A stretch of DNA of 64,000 bases from Halalkalicoccus tibetensis (GCF_037996645.1 NZ_JBBMXV010000006.1:62001-126000), one strand, 5' to 3'; positions 9,601-18,772 are shown, counted from the first letter of the stretch. Numbers and translations are program-made. The notes: a model not told the origin generated them from the sequence alone.

Positions 9601-10448
9601 AACGGGTCATGGAGCTTCTTATCCGGGTATTCGCCCTCGAACAGTTCATCATGCAAGAGGGTGGTGGGATCGGAGACGCGTTTCGGAACTGGATGAACGC
9701 TCAATTCACGCCGGTCTTGGTCGACGAAGGAATCTACACCATGAACGATCTGTAGCCAGGAAGCTACGATTCCGATCGACCTCGACTAAGAGCTTGAAAC
9801 AGTTGACGTCGTTGACGATGCCGAACATGGAACGGCTGTAGGTAACGCCTTTTTCATAGGTGGTGCGCAAGATACGCGCTCTGTATTCAGCACCACTTCT
9901 GAAACCTGTCACAGTCTGAGGATTCCAACAGGGCCACTACTTCCTCTCAGTCGTCTTCAGGACTCATCGGTGCACTTTCCGTCCCCGCGTCGGAGCGACT
10001 CGCACTACCAGTGAACTACCTCGGCCTCGGTGTCTCTACCACCGAGAACAATTCTGCGGCAACCCAGCCTGCTGAGACACCACTCGAACAGATCTGCACG
10101 CGCTCGGGCATAGTTGCTGATCGTGAACTCACGACCACCCAGGAACATGCGCGATTCATCGCATAACGTTATGGGATGATCAGTTAGATAGTGCCTTCTG
10201 CAATATCGACTCTTTCCCGACAGGATATGGTTGCACAAGGTTCCCACTTCCAGCGACCTGAGAATCTATTGATTCCGAATCACCAAACTCATCGAAGAGT
10301 GTCTAATCCCAGAGACTCCCTTCGCAGGGCCATAATGTCGTCTCTTTCTCAAATTTGACTGAGTGATCTATCCATTTCTTGCATGATAATTATAACTTGT
10401 AACCCATGAATCGAAAAGCTCACAACCAGAATCACCTCCTCTCAACTA
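9601..10448. other. Gap with gene scraps
   Basis: About 850 bp. A short plus-strand frame near 9650-9755 (MQEGGGIGDAFRNWM...) may be the tail of a lost gene. One CCTTGTGCAAC-type repeat lies at 10194-10240. Nothing else recognised. Confidence 0.35.
10194..10240. repeat. CCTTGTGCAAC inverted-arm repeat, copy 2 (degenerate left arm)
   Basis: The right arm GTTGCACAAGG (10230-10240) is perfect; the left arm CCTTCTGCAAT (10194-10204) has two mismatches. The 25 bp between them are unrelated to the other copies. Confidence 0.5.
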
Positions 10449-11558
10449 ATGGCCGATCGACTGCAGAGTATCGATTCGATGCGACTACTCGCAATGGTCT
10501 TCATCGTCTCGATCCATACAGACCCATTTAGAGGGCTAGGAGTATACGGCAATACTCTCAACTTTCTAATAGACAGTACAGCACGGTTTGCAGTTCCGTT
10601 TTTCTTCGTGACCTCCGGGTATTTTTTCGCGCTTAAAACAGTCCACCGTGATCCAACGAAATATTTCATCAAGCGAGCGATCATTATCACGTCACTGTAC
10701 ATCTTTGGACTCTTACTTGCGTTTCCCGTGTTTATCACTGGTACTGTCATCCGTTCAGGGACCGATACCGAAGCGATAGTCCAGAGTAGCCTTCTCAGAA
10801 TCGGCGAGTTCATCGCACCAGTTGAGCTGCTCTACTATGGCACTTCTATCTCCGTGATTCTCTGGTTTCTCCCCGCATTACTGTTCTCACTCGGGCTTAT
10901 CTACCTCGCTATCCTCTCGAAGACAACGAAGTACCTTCTACCCATCTCGATAGGCCTTCATATCATCGGCTTACTGGGAGCGAGTTATACGATGTTTGTC
11001 GATATTCCCCTTGAGACTCGGGATGCGCTCTTCTTTGGATTCTTTTATACTAGTCTCGGTTACTGGATTGCCGCATCCGATTGGCAGCCAGATTCTGCGC
11101 ATAGTACGCTCTATCTCGGTGCGACGATCTTATTCAGTATTCTTCATATCGGAGAACGATACATGCTTGGCTATGTCCTTACCGGTGAGACGCTTGCCCA
11201 GGGAGTCTATACGGCGAGTTATACGATCAGTACTGCGTTTCTTACTCTTTCGTTGTTTCTATTCTTGCTCTCACGACCACATTTTGGTCGATCGACTCCA
11301 GTGCCAGCATGGGGAAAATACGCTGTCGGCATCTATGTCGTCCATCCTGCGGTGTTGTACATCGTAGAACGTACAGACGGTCCAATACGTCACATTGGCA
11401 TTGAGGCGACCGACACCCTCCTCTGGCATTTGTTGTTAACGCCGGCGACTTTCTTCGGGGCTCTCTTGGTCTACTTTATTGCCCACAAAATAGGACTTAT
11501 CGAAATGGGAGGGGATCATCTACCACGTCTCAGTCGAATACGGAGTCAATTATTCTAA
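10449..11558 (+). CDS. Acyltransferase-3 family membrane protein
   Basis: A 369-aa multi-pass protein of the OafA/YrhL-type acyltransferase 3 family, which moves acetyl or similar groups onto extracellular sugars or lipids. The N-terminus has the typical first helix with catalytic His (RLLAMVFIVSIHTDPF), then FAVPFFFVTSGYFF. About ten membrane helices follow, and the end has the family's GKYAVGIYVVHPAVLYI segment. It stands alone, with no glycosyltransferases nearby, so the acceptor is unknown. Confidence 0.85.
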   Translation: MADRLQSIDSMRLLAMVFIVSIHTDPFRGLGVYGNTLNFLIDSTARFAVPFFFVTSGYFFALKTVHRDPTKYFIKRAIIITSLYIFGLLLAFPVFITGTVIRSGTDTEAIVQSSLLRIGEFIAPVELLYYGTSISVILWFLPALLFSLGLIYLAILSKTTKYLLPISIGLHIIGLLGASYTMFVDIPLETRDALFFGFFYTSLGYWIAASDWQPDSAHSTLYLGATILFSILHIGERYMLGYVLTGETLAQGVYTASYTISTAFLTLSLFLFLLSRPHFGRSTPVPAWGKYAVGIYVVHPAVLYIVERTDGPIRHIGIEATDTLLWHLLLTPATFFGALLVYFIAHKIGLIEMGGDHLPRLSRIRSQLF

Positions 11559-11707
11559 GCAGGAGGATGCCCCAGATCAAACGTAGGTACTGTATATTAT
11601 CTCTCATTACCTGCCTAACACGCGATTGGTTATCGGAATATGACACGTAGCCCCGGTAATGCCTATAAAATAGGTCGAATATCCCTGCAAGGGCGCCGGC
11701 TATTTCA

Positions 11708-12184
11708 GTGATTGTTCTACCAGATCTCGTGGTATCCATAATCAGCTTCGTATTCTCACTGGGTCTAGCGTTTTTCGTCGCCATGACCGTTGGAGCAAGC
11801 AGCGTTTCAGTATCGATGGCACCCACGATCAGCGCGAATTCCGTCAGTGTCCTTCGCAGAGCATTCCTCACTGCGATTCACGAGAACGATGATTTCTTCA
11901 ACCCCGACATTCAGACTGTGTTCATCCTCGGCCACTATGGAGAAGACGAAAAACCACACCTCAAAGCAGTCCAGGAACCTCTGAACGAACCGGGGACACA
12001 TCCTCGCCTAATGGAGGATGTCTTCGATTTTACCGAGAACTGGATAGCGAGGTTCAAACTGCTACTCTCGTACGCGGACACCATCGTCGGTGTCTACGAA
12101 CAGCGAATTTGCAGACAAGTCTGGCTATCTGGCGCTGGTTGGTATTACGATGATAAGGTAATGGATATATCCGTGCGACTTTGA
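11708..12184 (+). pseudogene. Chimera: PiT-like membrane segment joined to a soluble fragment
   Basis: The first 55 residues (LVVSIISFVFSLGLAFFVAMTVGASSVSVSMAPTISANS in part) resemble the start of a PiT phosphate permease, with its helix and following small-residue motif. From about residue 58 the frame changes character to FNPDIQTVFILGHYGE...HLKAVQEPLNEPG...MEDVFDFTENWIARFKLLLSYADTIVGVYE, which looks like the N-terminal part of a haloarchaeal DUF7509-type cytosolic protein. Neither half is complete. A fusion of two gene fragments is the best reading; family names are by eye only. Confidence 0.45.
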
Positions 12185-12451
12185 TTTTCTATGCAGGAGT
12201 GATCCGTGTCGAGAGGTGTTATGATCACGCGCACCAGCTTGTAATTCATCTTGATACTGATCGGCCTCACACCTCCGGCATCGGTCATTCCAATCACTAT
12301 ATACTCTCGATGTTGACGTTGGTGGACGCGTACTGCTAGTCTTGAGTAGGCGGCTTCAGTGCCTCCACACGCCCCCAAAGTGGCTCCATTGACGCCTTCT
12401 TCATCCTATCGAACAGACAGCGTTATACTGATACAATTGGAGAACAATTGT

Positions 12452-12661
12452 ATGGGCGATCAAACCACTATTACGCTCGATCGCGCCGACAAAGAGCGTC
12501 TTAACGAAGAACGAGGCGCTGTTCCGTGGGGCGTATATCTGATTGGGTTGCTCGAAGATAAGGAGGAAGAACCGGTCCGATTAGATCCCGCACAGGCCGA
12601 AGAACTCTCCCGAATGACCGCAGAACGGACAGTTGATCTCTTCGAGGAGCGACGATACTGA
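12452..12661 (+). CDS. Small CopG/RHH-like protein
   Basis: A 69-aa acidic protein: MGDQTTITLDRADKERL, then ERGAVPWGVYLIGLL and a C-terminal helical tail. A beta strand followed by two helices is the ribbon-helix-helix layout, and similar short haloarchaeal proteins are annotated as CopG-like. The ATG at 12452 starts directly at the strand. DNA binding is inferred, not shown. Confidence 0.6.
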   Translation: MGDQTTITLDRADKERLNEERGAVPWGVYLIGLLEDKEEEPVRLDPAQAEELSRMTAERTVDLFEERRY

Positions 12662-12721
12662 CTTCTCACCTCTCATGGCGATACAACAGAGTTATACCTG
12701 CGAATTATAGTAGGCCTGCCA

Positions 12722-13090
12722 ATGGCACATGGATCAACGAAACAACACTCATCTCTCTCACTCGACACGGTATTCGAACTCTTAGCCAACAAGCGACGAC
12801 GGTTTGCGCTGTATTCGCTGCTTGGCTCCTCCGATGCTCCCATCGAATTCGAGACGCTAATTGAGGATGTCGCAACTCTCGAAGCCGCCATACTCCGAGA
12901 GCCACTCACTCGAGAACTCTACCAGAACGTTGCAGCGGACCTCTATCAGTGGCATCTCCCGGTCCTCAGTGACGTTGGAATCGTTGATTGTGATCCTCGG
13001 CACGAACTCATACGCTGTCTTGATCAGCCCCTACTCGCTCAGTGGGCCGCTCGTGTACGGCATGATGAACTTACCCAAGCTGAGGAGTGA
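12722..13090 (+). CDS. DUF7344 winged-helix protein
   Basis: A 122-aa protein with the hallmark of the haloarchaeal DUF7344 domain: LSLDTVFELLANKRRRFALYSLLGSSDAPIEFETLIEDVATLE, followed by LYQNVAADLYQWHLPVLSDVGIVDCDP, a winged-helix fold in which the His-Leu-Pro segment precedes the wing. These are putative DNA-binding regulators found in many copies per haloarchaeal genome. It follows the CopG-like gene by 60 bp on the same strand. Confidence 0.85.
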   Translation: MAHGSTKQHSSLSLDTVFELLANKRRRFALYSLLGSSDAPIEFETLIEDVATLEAAILREPLTRELYQNVAADLYQWHLPVLSDVGIVDCDPRHELIRCLDQPLLAQWAARVRHDELTQAEE

Positions 13091-14139
13091 TAGTTCCTGA
13101 TTGCGATCGCGGCAATGTCACCGCTTGCCAACCCCATTCAGCAAATTGCAACGAGGCCGCAGGTCAGTCACTCTATGAGGGCAAGAGTAGATTTGGTAGA
13201 CCCAAGGATAGTACCCTGTCAGCGATGTCTTCATTCCAGCATTGTTGTGTTGGGCTCGTTCTTGGGAAGAGTTCAGTTGTCCCTCCATTCGTGCGAGTTG
13301 GTCTCAATATGTCACGCAAGTCCTTTATTCACTCCTGAGTTAATATCTGGTGATGACACCCGCATTCCTCGGCCTCAACAAGATCGAGCACCACCAGAAA
13401 ATCAACGACGACGGTGAGAGCGAACCGACTCGGTTCTTCTAAGTAGTACTGAACGTTTCACATCTCGTCACCTCTCTTAGAATTCAATCGTCTGACCTCT
13501 CAGACGGCTCCAAGGCCCTAGTGACAACCACTGTATCCAACTAGAGGCGACTTTGCGGTACCATAGCTAGTAAACAGGGACGCCAACGACAAGACGTGAC
13601 AGAGTAGTCTATCTCACTTGTCTAAGTCTGAATCACACGGCGCCTATTTGAGATACCCCGATAGCTATTTTTGTGTGAGTGTATAACATAGTCCGCGGTT
13701 GGCTTAGTCCTCCGACCGGTTGAGAGAGCTGACCTCCCCACATGGGAGGTTTCGTACCAAACGAAGAGTAGAAACTCCACAGTATATATCAATAGGTTTT
13801 AATAGATATGCGTCATCATCTAGCATGGGTACGAACCGTTCAGACATGACGGCTCCGTACCCCGTATCCGTGGTGGGCTGGATTCCATACCAGCCCTCTC
13901 ACCAACATTCGCAGCTCAGCCGATTCCGCTTCATCGAGATGCTAATCTATGGTTGGCCGAACAAGTCCGTGGTTTTTTCGCGGAGAGTGTCGATGGCTCA
14001 CACGGGCACGGGATCTGATGTGGCCCATTGCAATCCTGCTGCCTGTCGGGGCTGGGATCGCCCTGCCCCGGAGAGAATCGTCACGTTCCGACTACACTAC
14101 GGAGCGATGGATCTCCTGAGGGCGAGACGATATCTACTG
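13091..14139. other. Long gap with hairpin and degraded coding DNA
   Basis: About 1050 bp without a convincing gene. From 13826 to 14130 the sequence reads like membrane-protein coding DNA in changing frames (for example MWPIAILLPVGAGIALPRRES), suggesting a frameshifted remnant. A hairpin at 13732-13750 is listed separately. Confidence 0.35.
13732..13750. other. Hairpin, 7-bp stem
   Basis: ACCTCCC (13732-13738) pairs perfectly with GGGAGGT (13744-13750) around a 5-nt loop. An AT-rich, TATA-like tract follows near 13780. Possible terminator; no gene ends just upstream. Confidence 0.3.
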
Positions 14140-14673
14140 TTAGTGATCCGGCTCACCAACAGGCGCTTCGAGGCGATCGACCTGTACCACGAGAATCCTG
14201 TTCGTCGTATCGATACCGTCGAGAGTTCCTTCGACCACGAGCTTTGAGAGTGGCGTTGGACCAACCGTAATCGAATCACCGTTCTCGTAGTCCTGGACCG
14301 ATCCCTGAACGTGAATCTCCGCGCGACACTGCTCGGGATGCTGAACGCTCGAGAGATCGATTTCGCGGATATTAGCATCTTCGACGGCCTCACCATTGTG
14401 AGTCAGTGAAACCGCGGCCGGCTCGTCCAATTGGTCCATGTCTAATACTTCAAACGCCGTTACTGTCGGCTTGTACCCGCCTTTTGGACCCGGAACTCCC
14501 TCGACCAACTGCAGGGCTTTTAGACTCTGCATCTGATTGCGAATCGTCCCTGGATTGCGGTCGACTTCTCCGGCTATTTTGTCGCCTTTCACCGCATTCT
14601 CTCTATTACGGTGAAGGTCAACGAGTGCAGTGAGGATGCTCTTCTGACTCCCTGTAAGCTCGATTGAGGACAT
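14140..14673 (-). CDS. Winged-helix regulator with C-terminal effector domain
   Basis: A 177-aa protein. Residues 1-70 form a winged helix: LTGSQKSILTALVDLHRN, KGDKIAGEVDRNPGTIRNQMQSLKALQLVEG and a wing GPKGGYKPT. Residues 80-177 are an all-beta acidic domain. This domain pairing recurs in haloarchaea and is annotated as a predicted HTH regulator. The ATG at 14673 places a TATA-like TTTATTAA about 25 nt upstream, consistent with a leaderless mRNA. A palindrome directly upstream of that TATA suggests autoregulation. Confidence 0.7.
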   Translation of the reverse strand: MSSIELTGSQKSILTALVDLHRNRENAVKGDKIAGEVDRNPGTIRNQMQSLKALQLVEGVPGPKGGYKPTVTAFEVLDMDQLDEPAAVSLTHNGEAVEDANIREIDLSSVQHPEQCRAEIHVQGSVQDYENGDSITVGPTPLSKLVVEGTLDGIDTTNRILVVQVDRLEAPVGEPDH

Positions 14674-14717
14674 ACCTCCATTAGAAGGTAGCTTCTTTAA
14701 TAAACTGTGGAAGCACA

Positions 14718-14733
14718 GTATGTGCCAACATAC
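14718..14733 (-). promoter_or_regulatory. Candidate operator GTATGT-gcca-ACATAC
   Basis: A perfect 6-bp palindrome with a 4-bp spacer lies 45-60 nt upstream of the regulator's ATG, just outside its TATA-like element (about 14693-14702). Position and symmetry suit the binding site of a dimeric regulator, probably the gene's own product. Inference. Confidence 0.45.
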
Positions 14734-14816
14734 GTATAGGCCTTGTAGAGGTTCCACAGCACAATCGAATAGCTAGATCCGCTCCATTTAGTAGTGGAGC
14801 GACCTACAGATAATTG

Positions 14817-15161
14817 ATGGCTACGGATCGATCATCTCCTCCATCCCTTAGTGATCAACTGGCGACTCTCCAGTCTGAGAATCCACGACGATATGCCCTC
14901 CTCAAACGCCATTTCAGCAAGCTCGAAGAGCTTCTCGAAAACACTGATCGCAACTACGCCTCGGCAAAACAACTCCACTCGAACTGGGATGATCCACCAT
15001 TCCAACCCCAGATTACTGGCCAGCTTCTCAGCACAGCCGCGACACTTGATATCCTTCAAGTACACACCCATCGGAGCAATCGCAATCGATACGATCTCAC
15101 TGCGTACAATCAGACGCGGATGGAACGTCTTGCCTCTCTTCTCGAAGCAAATCGCAACTAA
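14817..15161 (+). CDS. Small protein, winged-helix-like
   Basis: A 114-aa protein (MATDRSSPPSLSDQLATLQSENPRRYALLKRHFSKLEELL...). The middle (AKQLHSNWDDPPFQPQITGQLLSTAATLDILQVHTHRSNRNRYDLT) has a helix-turn-helix plus wing appearance, ending in a Tyr-Asp-Leu-Thr strand as in many haloarchaeal wHTH proteins. It is divergent from the regulator at 14140-14673 across a 143-bp shared upstream region. I do not recognise a named family. Confidence 0.6.
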   Translation: MATDRSSPPSLSDQLATLQSENPRRYALLKRHFSKLEELLENTDRNYASAKQLHSNWDDPPFQPQITGQLLSTAATLDILQVHTHRSNRNRYDLTAYNQTRMERLASLLEANRN

Positions 15162-15182
15162 TGGGTGCAACACGTAACCCTG

Positions 15183-15485
15183 TCAGCGGGCCTCAGACTC
15201 GACGCTCACCAACTCACCACAATATTGATCCTCCCATTCGCGGCGCGCTCGAAGCTCGCGACGGCCCCGTTCGGTAAGCTCATACTTGTTCGTCCGCTGA
15301 TCGAGCTTGCCCTTCTTCACTAATCCCTTATCCACGAGTGTATCGAGATTCGGATACAAACGCCCGTGGTGAATCTCGGTCCCGTAGTACTCCTCGAGAA
15401 CATCCTTTAGCGCGAGGCCATGTGGCTCATCGAGTCCAGCAATAACATAGAGAAGATCGCGTTGAAAGCCTGTCAAGTCATCCAT
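15183..15485 (-). CDS. PadR-family transcriptional regulator
   Basis: A 100-aa protein starting MDDLTGFQRDLLYVIAGLDEPHG, the common start of haloarchaeal PadR proteins. The winged helix is complete: ALKDVLEEYYGTEIHHGRLYPNLDTLVDKGLVKKGKLDQRTNKYELTERG. PadR proteins are usually repressors. A paralogue lies at 28031-28393. An upstream in-frame ATG at 15524 is possible. The inverted-arm repeat at 15567-15608 lies immediately upstream. Confidence 0.88.
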   Translation of the reverse strand: MDDLTGFQRDLLYVIAGLDEPHGLALKDVLEEYYGTEIHHGRLYPNLDTLVDKGLVKKGKLDQRTNKYELTERGRRELRARREWEDQYCGELVSVESEAR

Positions 15486-15566
15486 ATTGCCTAATAGAGA
15501 GAGGTGGCCGTTAAGATTCTGCATTATCTCACCAAATATACATAAAATAAAACCGATAGCTATCAT

Positions 15567-15608
15567 CCTTGTGCAACAGATCCGCTAAGTAGAGTCTGTT
15601 GCACAAGG
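15567..15608. repeat. CCTTGTGCAAC inverted-arm repeat, copy 3
   Basis: Perfect arms, extended here to 14 bp (CCTTGTGCAACAGA / TCTGTTGCACAAGG), enclose 14 further bases. It lies upstream of the PadR gene. Confidence 0.8.
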
Positions 15609-15822
15609 AAGGAAGTGACTCATTCTGCACAGCTGAAGTCAATTAGCTGGCCGGAGGAATCGCCAACAAAAGGGATCAAGCAGTACTAGTTTGAACTCAT
15701 GGTAGTATATACTCGCATAGAGCAGTCTCTCACTCTATAGATTGGCGCCACTCTTGTGTCAATTTCTGTGCTATCAACAGTTAATGTAGCCAGAACGCTG
15801 TTTCGTCGCCTTTCGATACATA

Positions 15823-15868
15823 CCTCGTGCAACACCGACGGCTCTCGAAAGGCGACCGTTGCACAAGG
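15823..15868. repeat. CCTTGTGCAAC inverted-arm repeat, copy 4
   Basis: Left arm CCTCGTGCAAC (15823-15833, one mismatch), right arm GTTGCACAAGG (15858-15868), 24 bp between. It coincides with the left edge of the GC-rich block that runs to about 19.65 kb. Confidence 0.7.
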
Positions 15869-16025
15869 CTTGGCTTCGACGGCGACGAGGACCGGAGCCG
15901 GGGGCCGGGTCACTCTCTCGAGCGACGAGGAGCGTGCTCGTGTACGGAGAGTGGTCGATGCCGCCCTACTAAGTGGTCCTACCTGGATACACCGGACGCT
16001 CAGAACGCGCGTGAGCGCCTCAAAA

Positions 16026-16388
16026 TCAAAGTTTGAAAATCGGACCGTCGTCGTCCTGCTCGTCAGGGCTGTCGCCGTCCTCGCTCTCGTCGATCCACCA
16101 CACTTTGCCCGAGCCGACCGACAGGGAGCGGAGCTCACTCTGCTCGACAAGCGTCCCTAGGTGATCACGCGTCGTCTGATTGCCGATCGGGAGCCGCTTG
16201 ACGACGTCCGGCGTGCGAACGATCGGCGCGTCCGACTCCGCGAGCACCTCTCGGACCGCGTCGAGGACATCCTCGCGCGTCGCAAGCGGCGGCCGTCCGC
16301 CCTTCTTGCCGCGCTCCGCGTGGCTCATGGGCTCGTCGTCGTTGTCCTGCTCGCCAGCGGGCGCGTTGTCTGAATCGCTGTCGACCAT
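16026..16388 (-). CDS. Winged-helix protein of the GC-rich block
   Basis: A 120-aa, very acidic protein. After a disordered N-terminus (about 1-35) comes GGRPPLATREDVLDAVREVLAESDAPIVRTPDVVKRLPIGNQTTRDHLGTLVEQSELRSLSVGSGKVWWI, a winged helix ending in the WW strand common in haloarchaeal virus and plasmid proteins, then an acidic tail. It is divergent from the SWIM gene across an AT-rich 212-bp region that probably holds both promoters. Likely a small DNA-binding regulator of the element. Confidence 0.7.
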   Translation of the reverse strand: MVDSDSDNAPAGEQDNDDEPMSHAERGKKGGRPPLATREDVLDAVREVLAESDAPIVRTPDVVKRLPIGNQTTRDHLGTLVEQSELRSLSVGSGKVWWIDESEDGDSPDEQDDDGPIFKL

Positions 16389-16600
16389 CTTCTATCTACT
16401 ACTCCGTACGATCCGGTCTCTCATAGGGTTATTTGTTCTATACCCACTATCCTATTAGAACCGATAAAATAGCTTTGTAGCGATAGAGATATTAACTACA
16501 TATGAGAAAGGACGTCTCCCTTCGAAGCGCTTTGGTTCGCGGAAAAGCGCCTGGTGTTCCAGTACCGGACGCGGGCTTTCTCGGAAACCAGTGAAAGCCA

Positions 16601-17209
16601 ATGTGCGCTACAACCCCCCACGGTAAAACGACGACGGATCACGAACCGACCGACCTCGACGCTCGCGACGTCCGAGCGCTTACCGACTGCATGACCGTGC
16701 TCGGAGATCAGGGCCGCGTGCGCGGCGTTCCTGGCCTCTACGAGGTCGTGAGCGCAAGCGGCTCGACGTACCTCGTCGACGTCGATCAGGGCGTGTGCGA
16801 GTGTCCCGATCACGAGCACCGCGGCGCTCACTGCAAGCACCTCCGGCGCGTCGAGGTCGCAACCGGCGCCCGAACGATCCCCGCGTGGATCGCGGACGAC
16901 GAGCTCGACGACGACCTCGGTGCGTTCGTTCGCAGCGGTCCTCGATTCGAGCCCGGCCACGTCGTCGCGGAACCCGACGCGAGCACCGCCGGTCACGCGG
17001 TCGCGACGGACGGCGGTGTCGTCGTCGAGGACGTCGGGAGCAACGAACCTGAGCCGGCGTCGGAGCCCGAGATCACGCGCCACGTCGAGCCGCCGGAGCA
17101 GGGGGGCGCGACGTATTACCGCTGCGAGTGCGGTCGCGAGGCCATGCGTGAGCAGGACCTCCGAAGCGACGCCCACCGCGAGGAGTGCTCGGCTCGGGGT
17201 GGCCTCTAA
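16601..17209 (+). CDS. SWIM zinc finger protein
   Basis: A 202-aa protein with a SWIM-type zinc finger: C66-x-C68 ... C78-x-H80 within YLVDVDQGVCECPDHEHRGAHCKH. SWIM fingers mediate DNA or protein binding. Near the C-terminus YYRCECGREAM...HREEC may bind a second zinc. Between them lies an acidic linker. Such proteins are frequent on haloarchaeal plasmids and proviruses. Its TAA overlaps the ATG of the next gene (TAATG). Confidence 0.85.
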   Translation: MCATTPHGKTTTDHEPTDLDARDVRALTDCMTVLGDQGRVRGVPGLYEVVSASGSTYLVDVDQGVCECPDHEHRGAHCKHLRRVEVATGARTIPAWIADDELDDDLGAFVRSGPRFEPGHVVAEPDASTAGHAVATDGGVVVEDVGSNEPEPASEPEITRHVEPPEQGGATYYRCECGREAMREQDLRSDAHREECSARGGL

Positions 17210-17385
17210 TGGCTGCTGAGTCGCTCGACGAGCACGCTCGACAGCGGCGACGACAGCGGGCCGTGGCGACGCTCCGCGAGCGCGTCCTGCCGCTGCTCGC
17301 CGTGCTCGCCGTCGGCGTCCTGATCGGCGTGCTCGTCGCGAGTGGCGCCACGACCTCGATCGCGATCACGGTCCCAGGAGCATAG
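17209..17385 (+). CDS. 58-aa single-helix membrane protein
   Basis: MAAESLDEHARQRRRQRAV followed by one hydrophobic helix (LPLLAVLAVGVLIGVLVASGA). It begins inside the stop of the SWIM gene (TAATG at 17207-17211), which decides the start and indicates coupled translation. Arg-rich N-terminus implies an inside N-terminus. Function unknown. Confidence 0.65.
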   Translation: MAAESLDEHARQRRRQRAVATLRERVLPLLAVLAVGVLIGVLVASGATTSIAITVPGA

Positions 17386-17414
17386 CGACAGCAGTAGCTA
17401 ACCACATTAGATTT

Positions 17415-18185
17415 ATGACAACTACAACCGAGATGAGAACCGATAGCACAGACATGGGAACAGACGAGCAGCGCCAGAGCTACGTCCTCGCGAACCTCGA
17501 TCGCGAGGAGTATTTCGACCCGCGATATCTCGGCGGCGGCCGCGAGTTCGACGAGCTGCTCGGGAGCACCGTCCCGAGCGCCGTCGTCTACCTGCTCCAC
17601 GAGAGCGACGCGACCGAAACCGACGACGATGTGCGCGCCGCCCACCCGAATCTCGGCCGGTGGGCTGACGACCGCGTGATCGTGATCGGCGATCTCGACA
17701 GCTCCGACCTCCACGCCGAGGTCCGGTCACACCACACCTGGACCGAGATCTCCTCGGAGATCCGCGACGAACTCAACGAGTACCTCGGGAGTGCGGACGT
17801 CGACCCCGACTCCGACACCGGGGCCGAAGTGGCCGCCACTGTCGACGGCGAGCAGGAACGGGTGACGCTCCCTGTCGAGCAGACGCTCGCCGCCATGCGG
17901 GAGATGCCGCCGCTCGCTTTCGAGGAGCTCGTCGCGCCGTCAGCCAGCGGCGGCTGTGGGCCGCGTCTCGCCGCCGACGCTCACCTCGAGGCGTGGCAGG
18001 GCGCGGACAGCGGCGCGTCGCCTGTCGCCTGCTGCGTGTCGTGTGCTGCGCCCCACGTCGTGGCGTGTGTCGCGACGTGCGCCGTGTACCTGCCTACGCT
18101 CACGCCTGGGGCGTGTGCGCCGCGTGACGCGCCGCGACGTGACGCGACGTGCACGCCTGCCTGCGCGCTACGTGACGTGACGTGA
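17415..18185 (+). CDS. Unknown protein; natural C-terminus doubtful
   Basis: Residues 1-180 look like a real acidic haloarchaeal protein (RQSYVLANLDREEYFDPRYL, then ADDRVIVIGDLDSSDLHAEV, then TEISSEIRDELNEYLGS). After about residue 185 the sequence becomes Cys/Ala/Thr-rich and low in complexity, running through a DNA tract with repeated CGTGACG/CGTGTCG words (about 18030-18250). The last 70 residues are therefore probably not natural, and the true end may have been lost to a frameshift. Unknown family. Confidence 0.55.
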   Translation: MTTTTEMRTDSTDMGTDEQRQSYVLANLDREEYFDPRYLGGGREFDELLGSTVPSAVVYLLHESDATETDDDVRAAHPNLGRWADDRVIVIGDLDSSDLHAEVRSHHTWTEISSEIRDELNEYLGSADVDPDSDTGAEVAATVDGEQERVTLPVEQTLAAMREMPPLAFEELVAPSASGGCGPRLAADAHLEAWQGADSGASPVACCVSCAAPHVVACVATCAVYLPTLTPGACAPRDAPRRDATCTPACALRDVT

Positions 18186-18388
18186 TGTGTGCGCGCCCAC
18201 GCTCGCCCGCCTGCGCTCGCCTGCCTACTCGCGTCGCACATCGCGTCACGTGTACGGGTGGTGCCGCTGTCGATAATCCCCCACTCTCCCAGGAACGGGG
18301 GTTAATTGCATATACTGGTTGCTGATTCGATCGGGATGGATCTCGAATTTTTGAGGGCTCGGATTTCAGGAGCAACGGGAGTCGCCGC

Positions 18389-18730
18389 TCACGACTCGTC
18401 ACGGACAGCGAGCTCGGCACAGTCCGAGCAGAGACGGGCCTACTTGCCGGGGAAGCACGCGGGGTCTTTGGCTCGCCACCCACGATCGTCGGCGACGTGC
18501 ACCCCACAGATGGGAGTGGGGTGGTCCCCGTCCCCGTCTCCGTCCCCGTTTGGCTCCACCGCCGGGAGGTGACAGCGTTTGGAGCCAGCGGATGGCGAAC
18601 GGAGCCACTCGTCGTAGCGATCGTAGACGGCCTCCCGCTGGTCCTCGGTGAGTGTCGGGCGGTGTGCTGAGGGGCGCTCGCGCATGTTGGGGTGCTGGTC
18701 GGAGCTCGCCCGTTGATCGGTGCCGGACAT
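18389..18730 (-). pseudogene. Small zinc-binding protein split by an amber codon
   Basis: From ATG 18730 the frame reads MSGTDQRASSD...RPTLTEDQREAVYDRYDEWLRS...HPTPICGVHVADDRGWRAKDPACFPGK, then TAG (18440-18442), then continues in frame as ARLCSDCAELAVRDES to TGA at 18389. The His/Cys pairs on both sides of the stop (ICGVH, ACF, LCSDC) would together make a zinc site, which argues that the TAG is a recent nonsense mutation. Otherwise the product is a 96-aa protein. Confidence 0.5.
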
Positions 18731-18772
18731 GGATCGAGCAACGGAAGCCACTGCCAAAAGCGATTACCATCA

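Noticed and set aside
13826-14247. A 140-175-aa plus-strand frame as a gene
   Set aside because: Composition is unlike haloarchaeal proteins, membrane-like sequence switches frame, and it overlaps the well-supported regulator on the minus strand.
15686-16160. Overlapping frames of 130-155 aa on both strands
   Set aside because: Arg/Ser/Thr-rich translations typical of GC-rich shadow frames; they run through an inverted-arm repeat and into the winged-helix gene.
17415-18185. Cys-rich C-terminal 70 residues taken as a new zinc-binding domain
   Set aside because: They are encoded by a low-complexity tract, and all frames there look similarly odd; an artefact of a lost stop is more likely.
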